Origin: Membranihabitans maritimus
GTDB taxonomy: Bacteria; Bacteroidota; Bacteroidia; Chitinophagales; Saprospiraceae
Direction of reading: 5' to 3'
DNA length: 64,000 nt
Assembly: GCF_021729145.1 (NCBI RefSeq)
Contig: NZ_JAJSLW010000015.1
Coordinates: 14,158-78,157 of the forward strand
The notes under the pieces are model-generated. The model had not been told where the DNA came from, ran no database searches, and saw nothing but the letters and a program-made list of their open reading frames with translations. Shown piece by piece: positions 47,001 through 55,687 of the stretch. Position 1 is the first letter of the stretch, and each line of letters begins with the position of its first letter. A program made the translations under genes and the position numbers.

Positions 47001-47465
47001 ACTACCGAATTAGGTGGGTACACATTTTTCTATCAACCATTAGGAATTGAGTTGACCAGCGGTGTGTTTAATCCTGGAGTGATCCCGGAATATGATGATC
47101 AGGGAAACCTGACAGGGTATTTTGAAAACTTAGGCCAGGAGGGTACTCGTTTTATCCCAATAGCTGACAATTACCCATGGGATTTTGGAAGGGCTTCAAT
47201 TTTTGATGCTTCTTTTGTAAAGTTAAGGGAAATTTCTCTATCCTACCAGTTCCCGAACGAATGGATACAAGGTGCTAAGATCAACAATCTGGCTTTGTCC
47301 GTTTACAGTCGGAACATCATGTTGTGGACCAAAGCTGATGTAGGTATTGATCCGGAGCGAGCATTTCAACCTACTGGAGGAGGTGGCTGGAAACAGGGTA
47401 TTGAAAGATATAATGTCACTCCTTTTGTATTGCCGATTGGAATTAAATTGTCCGCTAATTTTTAA
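44097..47465 (+). CDS. SusC/RagA-family TonB-dependent outer-membrane transporter 1
   Basis: A 1122-residue TonB-linked outer-membrane protein. Signal peptide 1-34 (ends MSYAG); then a carboxypeptidase-regulatory-like beta-sandwich (GQVTDENNQPLIGVNVLVKG), a TonB-box region (DQVVVTALGI), the plug domain (SSLSGDNQPLFVIDGVPV, GSRAGNGVVLITTKKG) and a ~22-strand barrel ending with an aromatic residue (KLSANF). It imports oligosaccharides with the SusD partner encoded nine bases downstream. The second SusC of the locus (50535) is a clear paralogue. Substrate is not readable, but downstream enzymes suggest an acidic, possibly acylated glycan. Confidence 0.96.
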   Translation: MKKQLSMRLNVQKASVMLAVLFCLLINPLMSYAGVAIDEVTGQVTDENNQPLIGVNVLVKGTSNGTSTDFDGYYSLKDVAADAVLVVSYVGYVKQEISVDARSTINVQLAPDSETLDQVVVTALGISRQKKSLGYAVEEIDGGALNEVIQENVLNAISGKAPGVTINSAGGGAGSSVSMIIRGASSLSGDNQPLFVIDGVPVQNRFAGNTSEVGSRNVVDYGNAISDLNASDIQDVSILKGAGASALYGSRAGNGVVLITTKKGNRNQKMKVDFSTSAVFDKPVEFLKFHSGFAAGQNPWTQDQLNALFGGQVEENVVYRMGPQLDVGINAIQWNSPLDADGNPIPSPLVSHPDNVKNFLQTGITNTNNVAISGGSTNSSFRASFTNMNNKGIVPGSDYYRNSLNISANYDISDRLSFNTNINVGRSNSNNIPSTERGTNPLQWAYYVSPHIDIKSLEDYWEIEDIQQRRLPEHNNPYFLAYEVDNSFFRDRIFGNVGVDYKLTDDLVASFDFAMDRLGEERETKIPYSYDRNPQGAYGIQKITSSERNASLSLNYNKYLGDFSLSASVGGNLMHQYYSNTSSNGDPLVLPALFNLSNINRDQLSTSSAWSQKAINSVYGVANFGYKDIAYLDISARNDWSSTLPEENRSYFYPAFTLSTLVNNIVDLGSNIDMIKLRAGWAQVGNDTGPYQLLATLSNASDWGNITRLGIPSSLLSTDLKPEIITSIELGTDWILFQDKIRFSGTYYTSDNENQILGLSLPQSSGYSSKKINAGLVSSRGIELSIGSTIISNNDFSWDLDFNYSFNRTRIEELAEGIDYHTFWDDAKVYATTWVGEDIGNIYDRKLLTVEDESSPYYGWPILDNNGSWGNSNEVTDRELVGNFNPDFIIGGQTSVRFKNFRLSASFDWRQGGEFLSQTYRYGESDWATQRQLDEIIDPNTINGNITEYLKENADDLIVNQLTRVGGPTTELGGYTFFYQPLGIELTSGVFNPGVIPEYDDQGNLTGYFENLGQEGTRFIPIADNYPWDFGRASIFDASFVKLREISLSYQFPNEWIQGAKINNLALSVYSRNIMLWTKADVGIDPERAFQPTGGGGWKQGIERYNVTPFVLPIGIKLSANF

Positions 47466-47474
47466 AAAAAGTAA

Positions 47475-49127
47475 ATGATGAAAAATAGTAGAAATATATT
47501 TATACTTTTCATTCTTATTTGCTCTTCCTTAGCGTTGGAGTCATGTAAGGATTTATCAGAGATCAATGAAAATCCAAATGGATTGACCATTGATAATGCA
47601 AATGTGAATTTAATTTTACCAACGGTATTGACCGAAACGGCCAAAATATATAATGACTTGGGATATGGTCGGGCAGCTGGTATTATGCAGCACACCCAAA
47701 AAGATGCCTGGTCAGGAAGTCACAATGGTATTGAATGGGGCCCTGAAGATTGGGGTGGATATTACAATATCTTGAGAAATAATCAGGCTGTATATGATGT
47801 AGCAGTGGAGAATGATTTACGATTCCACCAGGGTGTTGCATTGGTAATGAAATCATTTGTATTTGGCCAAATAGCAGACCTTTGGGGTGATGCTCCGTAT
47901 ACAAATGCTCTTAATGGCGATTTAGGAGGAAATGAGAACTTATTGCCTGTGTATGATAGCCAGGAAACAATATACAATGGGGTTATTGCCGATTTAAAGG
48001 AGGCTTCACAATTGTTGTCCTTGCCAAAAGGAGAATATAGACAAGTTTTAGACGAAGCAGACGTTTTTTTTAATGGAGACCCGGCAAAATGGCAAAAATT
48101 CGCGAATTCCTTATTACTACGTTATTTGATGCGAGTTTCTTTGAAAAAAGATGTTCAGAGTGATTTCGCTAGTGTGGCTCAAGGAGGTAATTTGATTTTG
48201 TCCAATGAAGACAATGTTTATATGTCTTTTCTGGGAAATACCTCCGGGGATGCATGGCCAAATAATGCAGATCCTGCCTTTGACGGGACAAATGGAAGTA
48301 ATTATCGCAGGATTAAAGCTTGTGAAACATTAGTAGATGCTTTAAGAGAAAAAAATGATCCTAGAATTGGAGTGTGGTTTGAGACTATTGAAGTACCTTC
48401 TCAATTCTTGACGGAAGAACAAAAAGGAACAATTAATCATCTGGAAGTTGTAGAAGGTGTTCGATACTTGGACAGAGAGTTTTTAACAAGTGAAGGTACG
48501 ATATCGAATGTTAGCGTAAATCCAAATTATGTTGGGGCACCACCGCAGCTTCAAAGTACACATGGATTTAACTTGAATACCGCTCCTGCTCAATCTTCAA
48601 TTAATCCGTATGTTTCTTTTTTAAATGAAAGATATAAGGAAGCAAGTGGTCCCTTATTAAGAGCAAGGTTGATGACGGCAGCAGAAGTAAATTTTCTATT
48701 GGCAGAAGCCGCTCAGAAAGGTTGGATTAATGGAGCTGAAAACTATTATAATGAAGGTGTAACAGCTTCTATGGAAGAATGGGGAGTTGCTGATAACGTT
48801 TCTGATTATTTAGCTCAGGAAAATGTATCTTTCGATGGTAGTCTCGAGCAAATTATAGAGCAAAAATGGATCGCCAGTTGGACGGCGGCTCAAGAAGCCT
48901 GGTACGATTACCGAAGAACAGGTCTTCCCGAACTTGAGATGGGACCTTTTAGTCCAAGACCAGTATTTCCATTGCGATTTATTTATGGAAATAATGAATT
49001 AAACTTTAATCAAGCTAATGCAAGTACGGCGATTGATCGACTGGAATTGACAAATTTTTCTCAAAATGATAAGAATAGTCCCTGGTCGAAAACTTGGTTG
49101 ATAGCTGGAACAGGTAAACCATATTGA
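47475..49127 (+). CDS. SusD/RagB-family surface glycan-binding lipoprotein 1
   Basis: A 550-residue lipoprotein (lipobox LESC, Cys about 24) with the SusD helical TPR-like fold. Typical motifs: NPNGLTIDNANVNLILPTV, QIADLWGDAPYTNAL, SLLLRYLMRVS, LAEAAQKGWI, QKWIASWTAAQEAWYDYRRTGLPEL and a C-terminal KTWLIAGTGKPY. It binds substrate on the cell surface and hands it to SusC1. Members of this subtype (SusD-like_2/'SusD/RagB') usually pair with SusC transporters for oligosaccharides or peptides. A strong terminator follows. Confidence 0.95.
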   Translation: MMKNSRNIFILFILICSSLALESCKDLSEINENPNGLTIDNANVNLILPTVLTETAKIYNDLGYGRAAGIMQHTQKDAWSGSHNGIEWGPEDWGGYYNILRNNQAVYDVAVENDLRFHQGVALVMKSFVFGQIADLWGDAPYTNALNGDLGGNENLLPVYDSQETIYNGVIADLKEASQLLSLPKGEYRQVLDEADVFFNGDPAKWQKFANSLLLRYLMRVSLKKDVQSDFASVAQGGNLILSNEDNVYMSFLGNTSGDAWPNNADPAFDGTNGSNYRRIKACETLVDALREKNDPRIGVWFETIEVPSQFLTEEQKGTINHLEVVEGVRYLDREFLTSEGTISNVSVNPNYVGAPPQLQSTHGFNLNTAPAQSSINPYVSFLNERYKEASGPLLRARLMTAAEVNFLLAEAAQKGWINGAENYYNEGVTASMEEWGVADNVSDYLAQENVSFDGSLEQIIEQKWIASWTAAQEAWYDYRRTGLPELEMGPFSPRPVFPLRFIYGNNELNFNQANASTAIDRLELTNFSQNDKNSPWSKTWLIAGTGKPY

Positions 49128-49150
49128 TTTTAATCCTTTGTTTAGATAAA

Positions 49151-49191
49151 AAATCCGGCTCTGTTGTACATGGAGCCGGATTTCTTTTTTT
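49151..49191 (+). terminator. Strong intrinsic terminator after SusD1
   Basis: A perfect 11-base stem (49151-49161 with 49173-49183), an 11-base loop and a run of six T. It separates the first SusCD unit from the second one. Confidence 0.9.
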
Positions 49192-49378
49192 AGTGCCCTA
49201 GTATCGGGTATCTCTCACAAGAATTTCTTAACTTTTTTAACGGTCAATACTCCTATGCAAAAGTCCGCACTATTTCTTTTTGTTTGTAATCGTATGATTT
49301 TGCAGTTGAGTGTTATTAGAAAATAAATATTTGATTGTTTTAAATGTGTCGGTATTATAAATTGATTTGAGGTTTTCA

Positions 49379-49398
49379 GATAGAATAGTATTATTTAT
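49379..49398 (+). promoter_or_regulatory. 20-base motif shared with the araC-susC1 region
   Basis: Matches the motif at 43790-43809 at 17 of 20 positions, consensus GAYARAATAGTATTRTTTAT. It lies about 84 bases before the lipoprotein start that opens the second PUL unit. Candidate regulator-binding or promoter site. Confidence 0.45.
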
Positions 49399-49481
49399 GG
49401 ATAATATTTGCAAACAAAAATCTTTAAGAAAGTGCTATTTTGGACAAAATGCTGTTTGACTTTGGTTCAAAAAGTGAAGAG

Positions 49482-50462
49482 ATGATCAAAAACAATTTCA
49501 AATCCTCTGTAGTAAACCGAAAGAGATTATTGTTCTCAGCAGTGGTGTTTTCGGTGCTGGGATTAATACTGTCGTGCACAAAAGAAGAACCCCGTAATAC
49601 TTTTCCTCTTTCGGCCGAAATCTTTCATAGTATACAAGAAAAACAATTGGCTCTTACTGCATTGACACATAATGCGGTGAGTTGGCAATGGGATTTCGGT
49701 GATGGCGATACAAGTGCTGAGAAAGATCCTGTACATATTTATGAGGAAGGAGGCTATTACAGGGTTGTTCTTGTTGCATCGGATGCAATGGGGAATTCGG
49801 TGACAAAAGAAGTGACCGTAGCTCTTGATCTGACACCGTATTCTATGCTTACGGGTGATTATACCAGGGATGATTATCAGGGAAAAACCTGGAAGCTCAG
49901 TGCAGATCACGGTAGTGGTGGGGACTATTTTGCCAATGCAGATGCCGATTTTAGTGTGGTAGATGGAACACCAAATCCTCTTCCTACCGGTATTTTTGAC
50001 CTGGAATTCGGTATGGGAGATATTTACAAAGATGAATTTACTTTTTTTTACGATGGAGGATATACTCATGATGTGAAAGATGATAGTGGAGCCTTCGGAG
50101 GTATTGTATATCAGTATGCTCTTAATGGAGGGACGGGGATTATCAATGCTAATGGTGCGGAATTTGGATTATGCATTGCTCAGTATGAACCTGAAAATAA
50201 TGCCACTTTTACATATTCATCCAAAGAAGACATTACAGTTTCGTCTGTATACGGAGCTCAGGGAGCATTGACTTTTAATGATGTTAGTACACTTGACTTT
50301 TCAGGTAATGAATATATTGGGTTCAGGGATTTTCAAAGAAAGGTTATCGTGAATAAAATAACAAATGACAAAATGCAGCTCATTATGTTTATGGCTGCTT
50401 CGCAGGATTACCCGGGTATAAATACCCATGCTTTGATTCTCAGTTTTGATGCTGTTCAATAA
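49482..50462 (+). CDS. PKD-domain lipoprotein, first gene of the second PUL unit
   Basis: A 326-residue lipoprotein: the start MIKNNFKSSVVNRKRLLF gives a normal signal with lipobox ILSC (Cys about 32). The frame is open further upstream to a TTG at 49440, which is less likely. One PKD domain follows (VSWQWDFGDGDTSAEKDPVHIYEEGGYYRVVLVAS), then a ~200-residue beta-rich domain I do not recognise. It has the layout of a surface glycan-binding protein (SGBP), placed before rather than after SusC/SusD. Substrate binding is inference. Confidence 0.8.
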   Translation: MIKNNFKSSVVNRKRLLFSAVVFSVLGLILSCTKEEPRNTFPLSAEIFHSIQEKQLALTALTHNAVSWQWDFGDGDTSAEKDPVHIYEEGGYYRVVLVASDAMGNSVTKEVTVALDLTPYSMLTGDYTRDDYQGKTWKLSADHGSGGDYFANADADFSVVDGTPNPLPTGIFDLEFGMGDIYKDEFTFFYDGGYTHDVKDDSGAFGGIVYQYALNGGTGIINANGAEFGLCIAQYEPENNATFTYSSKEDITVSSVYGAQGALTFNDVSTLDFSGNEYIGFRDFQRKVIVNKITNDKMQLIMFMAASQDYPGINTHALILSFDAVQ

Positions 50463-50534
50463 GTAAGCTTAAATCCATTTACAATGAATTTTGGAATTTT
50501 AAATATAAATATAGCGGAGTATTCAAGGAGTTAT

Positions 50535-53500
50535 ATGAATTGGAACCCTGTTTATTGGCGTATGTTATTAATCTTCTTTAGTGCTTCTTATGCCTTAGGC
50601 GATCTGAATGCTCAAACTTCTACTTTTGAAGTGTCGGGAAGAGTTTCCGCAGCGGTTGATGACGAATTATTACCGGGAGTGACCATTCTGGTAGAATCCA
50701 CTGGTGATGGCACGGTGACCGATGAAAATGGCGAATATAGTATTCAGGTGCCGGCAGATGCTGTTCTTGTATTTTCGTATATAGGATATTCAACACAGAA
50801 AATATCTGTGCAAAACCGAAGTACCATAAATGTCGTGTTGGAGGAAAGTGCCGAAGCACTTGATGAAGTAGTTGTGACAGCGTTAGGAATTAAAAGGGAA
50901 GAAAAGTCTCTTGGGTATTCTGTAGGCAGAGTGGACGGTAATCAGGTGACAAGGGTGGCCCAGGAGAATGTACTTAATTCCCTCGCAGGTAAAGTAGCTG
51001 GTGTGTCTGTTAGTTCAACAGGTGGAGCCGGCTCTTCCGTAAATATGGTGATTCGGGGAGCTACGTCGTTGAGTACCGATAACCAACCATTATTTGTAAT
51101 TGATGGTGTGCCTGTTACAAGTTCCGTCAATAATGTGGGTGGGTTCGGAAATGACAATCGGGTAGATTATGGGAATGCAATTGCAGACCTGGACCCCGAA
51201 AGCATTGCAAATGTTTCAATCCTAAAAGGTCCGAGCGCAGCAGCTTTGTACGGCACTCGAGCTGGCAATGGAGTTGTGTTGATTACCACCAAAAAAGCTC
51301 AGGAAGGTGAACCCATGAGTATTTCAGTTACTTCCAACACGGTTTTTGATTTGCCCTCCCGCTACGTGAATACCCAGAATAAGTTTTCTACAGGATTTTT
51401 TTCATTTACCCCTGAGAATGTAGGTGGTGGAATACTACCGGCGATTAGTCCAGGAGATGGAACGGGTTCCGGACCTGAAAACGATAAAGGGTATTGGGCA
51501 GTACAATGGGACGCACCCGTGGATGCCAACGGTGCTTCCGTTCCGACAGAGGTGATATCGTATCCTAATAACATCCAGAATTTTTTAAATGAATATGCAC
51601 TCACCAGTACCAATAGTATATCCGTTTCTAACAGTAATCCTTACCTGAATTACAGGCTTGGATATACCAATATGGTTCACAGTGGCCTGATTCCGAATTC
51701 GGATTTGAATAGGAATAATTTAACCCTGGCGGCATCTTCCAGGCTCCGTGATCGATTGACGATAAGCACTAATATTAATTTCAACAACACTAATTCGGAC
51801 AACCGACCCTCATCTAATCGTGGTACCAATCCATTGCAATGGGCATATAGTCATCCTACTAATATAGACATTCAGAAGCTGAAAGATTACGGTTCGGGAA
51901 ACAATATCAAGCGAGTTTCAAATAATCACGAAAATCCTTATTTCCTGGCACATGATGTAAATAATAGCATTGATCGGTATCGAATATTTGGAAATCTAAT
52001 GGCTACCTGGGAAGTGGCTCCTACTTTCGAAATTATGGGGCGTTTTACCTTAAATAAGTCCGATGAAGTAAGAGAATCAAAAATTGGACCTGGCTATACC
52101 CAGGAACCGAATAATGGGTCTTATGGTATTGCCTCTTCAAATGGTCTGGAAAGGAATATTGATATTCTTGCTACCTATAATAATAATTGGAATGATTTCT
52201 CAATTTTGGGTTCTTTGGGAGGAAATATGCTTTATTCTCGTGCTTCCGGATCACGGACCTCTTCGAAGTCCGGTGCGGGGTTAGTAATTCCCAATCTGTT
52301 TACGATTGATAATATTCGTTCCGGAGCACTTGATTATTCCAATTATCGGAGCCAAAGGGCGATAAATAGTATTTACGCAATGGCTAATGTAGGTTGGAAA
52401 AGCCTATTGTATTTGGATTTGACTGCCCGAAATGACTGGTCAAGTACTTTGCCGTCGGCCAATCGTTCATATTTTTATCCTTCGGCTTCATTAAGTGTTC
52501 TATTAGATCAAATATTTGATTTTGGAAGAAAAATGGATATGTTCAAATTGCGGGGGGGATGGGCACAGGTTGGAAATGATACTGATCCTTATAGTTTAGT
52601 CGCTACCTATTCCAATGCGGGACAATGGGGAGATGCGATCCAATTGTCCAAGCCCAGTGGTTTGTTGAGTCCTAATTTGCTACCGGAAGCGTCCTCTTCT
52701 TTTGAACTGGGAACGGACATAATTATGTTTTCCAATCGATTACGGCTTGAGGCCACCTATTATACAGTTGATAATAAGAACCAAATATTATCAGTACCTC
52801 TCGCAGCATCTACGGGGTTTAGTAGGGTCCAGATCAATGCGGGACTCTTACAAAGCCAGGGTGTAGAAGTTTTACTCGGAATTACACCTGTCAGTTCGCC
52901 GGATTGGAATTGGGACCTTACTTTCAATTTTACTAAAAATGATACTCGTGTATTGGAATTAGCTGATGAAATCGATTTTATTCAATTCTGGGACCAGGCC
53001 CGGGTACAGAATATAGGCTATGCCAAAAACGATGAATTAGGTCGGGATGGCCGTGTCGGCAATTTATACACACGTAAGGTGATGAGGGTAACCGATGAAA
53101 GTTCACCGTACTATGGATATCCGATATTGGGGAGTGGTCTTGATACAGAATGGCAGGGTGAAGAAGAATATTCGAAAGTTGGAAATTACAATCCTGACTT
53201 TATTTTAGGACTTCAATCATCTCTGACTTTTAAGAACTTTTCACTTAATATGACATTTGACTGGAGGTCGGGGGGGCAATTCGTATCCCAAACCTTTCGG
53301 TATATGTCTGAATCAGTGCTTACCCAGACGTGGCTTGACGAATTGATACACCCGGGAGAGCTGGGTGGAGGTCCTAGCCGGGAACTCCGGGATTGGGTAG
53401 TGGCTAATGAGGATCGTTTGCTTCTCAGTGATAAAGTCAGGCCGGTAGGTGGACCGACGCCAGAATATGGCGGATTTCCGGAGAGCTTCAGTGGGTTTAC

Positions 53501-53918
53501 CGTTTATGATGGAACATTTGCTCCGGGTGTGCTGGGCTATCACGATGAAAGCGGGAAGTTTATTTTGGATAGGGAGAATCTTGGAAATGAAGGAACTACA
53601 TTTCTGCCGTACGTGGTAAGTTATCCCTGGGATCTTGGAGAAGCTAATATGTTCGATGCTGATTATATTAAAATGAGGGAAATTTCTCTGGGATATAATT
53701 TTCCGGATCATTGGACCCAAAAATGGAAAATTAATAAACTGAATTTATCAATTTATAGTCGGAATATTATGTTGTGGACGAAAGACTCTCCTCTGAATGT
53801 TGATCCGGAGAGAGCTTATCAGGCGGAGAGCAGTGGAAGATTTCACCAGGGAGTAGAAAGGTATAACGTTGATCCATGGGTTGTACCGATAGGGGTTAAA
53901 TTAAATTTTACCTTTTAA
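50535..53918 (+). CDS. SusC/RagA-family TonB-dependent transporter 2
   Basis: A ~1127-residue paralogue of the SusC at 44097 with the same order: signal peptide (ends DLNAQ), regulatory-like domain (GRVSAAVDDELLPGVTILVE), TonB-box region (DEVVVTALGI), plug (TSLSTDNQPLFVIDGVPV, GTRAGNGVVLITTKK) and barrel ending in NFTF. I chose the ATG at 50535 (MNWNPVYWRMLL) for its compact signal peptide; an in-frame ATG at 50484 is possible. It is followed after 10 bases by SusD2. Codon use and base composition look somewhat more GC-rich than SusC1, so the two copies are not recent duplicates. Confidence 0.95.
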   Translation: MNWNPVYWRMLLIFFSASYALGDLNAQTSTFEVSGRVSAAVDDELLPGVTILVESTGDGTVTDENGEYSIQVPADAVLVFSYIGYSTQKISVQNRSTINVVLEESAEALDEVVVTALGIKREEKSLGYSVGRVDGNQVTRVAQENVLNSLAGKVAGVSVSSTGGAGSSVNMVIRGATSLSTDNQPLFVIDGVPVTSSVNNVGGFGNDNRVDYGNAIADLDPESIANVSILKGPSAAALYGTRAGNGVVLITTKKAQEGEPMSISVTSNTVFDLPSRYVNTQNKFSTGFFSFTPENVGGGILPAISPGDGTGSGPENDKGYWAVQWDAPVDANGASVPTEVISYPNNIQNFLNEYALTSTNSISVSNSNPYLNYRLGYTNMVHSGLIPNSDLNRNNLTLAASSRLRDRLTISTNINFNNTNSDNRPSSNRGTNPLQWAYSHPTNIDIQKLKDYGSGNNIKRVSNNHENPYFLAHDVNNSIDRYRIFGNLMATWEVAPTFEIMGRFTLNKSDEVRESKIGPGYTQEPNNGSYGIASSNGLERNIDILATYNNNWNDFSILGSLGGNMLYSRASGSRTSSKSGAGLVIPNLFTIDNIRSGALDYSNYRSQRAINSIYAMANVGWKSLLYLDLTARNDWSSTLPSANRSYFYPSASLSVLLDQIFDFGRKMDMFKLRGGWAQVGNDTDPYSLVATYSNAGQWGDAIQLSKPSGLLSPNLLPEASSSFELGTDIIMFSNRLRLEATYYTVDNKNQILSVPLAASTGFSRVQINAGLLQSQGVEVLLGITPVSSPDWNWDLTFNFTKNDTRVLELADEIDFIQFWDQARVQNIGYAKNDELGRDGRVGNLYTRKVMRVTDESSPYYGYPILGSGLDTEWQGEEEYSKVGNYNPDFILGLQSSLTFKNFSLNMTFDWRSGGQFVSQTFRYMSESVLTQTWLDELIHPGELGGGPSRELRDWVVANEDRLLLSDKVRPVGGPTPEYGGFPESFSGFTVYDGTFAPGVLGYHDESGKFILDRENLGNEGTTFLPYVVSYPWDLGEANMFDADYIKMREISLGYNFPDHWTQKWKINKLNLSIYSRNIMLWTKDSPLNVDPERAYQAESSGRFHQGVERYNVDPWVVPIGVKLNFTF

Positions 53919-53928
53919 AAATGAAACC

Positions 53929-55575
53929 ATGCAAAAATTAAAAATCAGGTTGATGCTATACGCCCCGTTGTTGTTATTTGGGATAATGGGGTGCCAGGAT
54001 TTGGATGAATTGAATATTAATCCCAATGGGGTGGATCCAGAAATTGCGGATCTTAATTTGCTGATGCCTACTGTGATTTCAGGTATTGGAAGTAGTGTGG
54101 TAGAGCTTGGTTATGGAGATATAGCGGGGGTGATGCAGCATACTCAAAAAGATGGATGGTCATCGGGGCACAATGATTATGATTGGGATAATCAAAGTAA
54201 AAGTTGGGAAGGTTTATATGGTATCTTGAGAAATATTGATGAATTGTATAAAAAATCGATTGACGGAGGATATGATTTTCACCAGGGGGTGTCCCTGGTC
54301 TTAAAGGCTTATACTTTTGGTTTGATAACTGATCTTTGGGGAGATGCGCCGTATTCAGAAGCATTGAAAGCAGAAGAGAGTGCGGATTACTTCAAACCGG
54401 TTTATGATCAACAAAGGGATATCTATCTGGGAATACTAAGTGACCTTGAGGAAGCTAATTCAGTCTTGTCCGGAAACAGCAGTTCTTATAATAATATAGA
54501 CCCCGTACAGGATATTTTATATGGAGGAGATATTGTTCGTTGGAAAAAGTTTGCCAACTCCCTGGCACTTCGTTACTATATGCGTCTTTCTCTTAAAGAA
54601 CCCGGGATAGCGGAGGAAGGTATTAAGAAAATCATCTCTGATCCCGCACAATTTCCCATAATAACCGATGCGTCTGAAGATGCCAATGTAAGTTATATAG
54701 GTACGTCCCCTTCGGACTCATGGCCCACCACTATGGTTTTTAATCCGGATCCGAGCGGTGATTATATGCGTCTAAAAATGTGTTCAACATTAGTAGAAGC
54801 ACTTCAAAAATATGATGACCCCAGACTAAGCGTTTGGGCTAATAAAGTGACTATACCATTGGTTGAGGTGCCGGGATCAGAAATAGATAGGGTCGTAGAT
54901 GGCCGACGGGATGTGTCTTCAGATGTTATAAACGCATACGAAGAAACCTGGAATCTAGCGATAGATTTGGATCCGGAATATGTCGGAATTCCTCCATCTG
55001 TTTTTGCAGCACCACAATACAATATGAATCCTAATCTTGATCAGGGGGTATTTAATCCGCATGCCTCACAGTTAGCCGATATGTATCGTGAAAACAGCGG
55101 TCCATTATTACAAATGAGATTATTGTCTGCTGCAGAAGTGCAATTTATTCTGGCCGAAGCTGCGCTATATGGCTGGGTGTCCGCCCCCCCGGAAGAATAC
55201 TATACGGAAGGTATTCGACAGTCATTTAATGCTTGGGGAGTCGGAGGTGAAATTGATAACTTTGAAGCGCCATATAATGGACTTGAAAGTATAATAGAAC
55301 AAAAATGGATTGCCAGTTGGACCGCAGCTGCCGAATCCTGGTTCGATTTTCGTAGAACGGGATTGCCGGAGTTGGAAACCGGGGAGTCAGCGAAGCGAGC
55401 GGCATTACCACTCCGATTCTATTATCATTTTGATAGTGAAATATCCAGGAATACAGTAAATGCAGAAACGGCTATTGCTAGATTGGAACCTACCGAATAT
55501 AAAGGTAGTGATGTGAGTAATAATAGTGCGTGGTCGAAAATGTGGCTGTTGCAGGGAACTGGTAAACCGTACTAA
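53929..55575 (+). CDS. SusD/RagB-family lipoprotein 2
   Basis: A 548-residue lipoprotein (lipobox IMGC, Cys about 22) and the partner of SusC2. Shared SusD blocks: NPNGVDPEIADLNLLMPTV, LITDLWGDAPYSEAL, SLALRYYMRLSLKE, LAEAALYGWV, QKWIASWTAAAESWFDFRRTGLPELE and the terminal KMWLLQGTGKPY. The close match to SusD1 at these blocks shows that the whole SusCD pair was duplicated. It probably binds a related but different glycan ligand at the surface. Confidence 0.95.
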   Translation: MQKLKIRLMLYAPLLLFGIMGCQDLDELNINPNGVDPEIADLNLLMPTVISGIGSSVVELGYGDIAGVMQHTQKDGWSSGHNDYDWDNQSKSWEGLYGILRNIDELYKKSIDGGYDFHQGVSLVLKAYTFGLITDLWGDAPYSEALKAEESADYFKPVYDQQRDIYLGILSDLEEANSVLSGNSSSYNNIDPVQDILYGGDIVRWKKFANSLALRYYMRLSLKEPGIAEEGIKKIISDPAQFPIITDASEDANVSYIGTSPSDSWPTTMVFNPDPSGDYMRLKMCSTLVEALQKYDDPRLSVWANKVTIPLVEVPGSEIDRVVDGRRDVSSDVINAYEETWNLAIDLDPEYVGIPPSVFAAPQYNMNPNLDQGVFNPHASQLADMYRENSGPLLQMRLLSAAEVQFILAEAALYGWVSAPPEEYYTEGIRQSFNAWGVGGEIDNFEAPYNGLESIIEQKWIASWTAAAESWFDFRRTGLPELETGESAKRAALPLRFYYHFDSEISRNTVNAETAIARLEPTEYKGSDVSNNSAWSKMWLLQGTGKPY

Positions 55576-55687
55576 AAATATAAAGGAAATCTGTTCTGTC
55601 ATAAATAGAAATTGTGTTAAATAGTATGTGACGCAATTCAAAACCCAAATCCCCAGGACAAACTTTTCTATAATAATTATGGTTATA

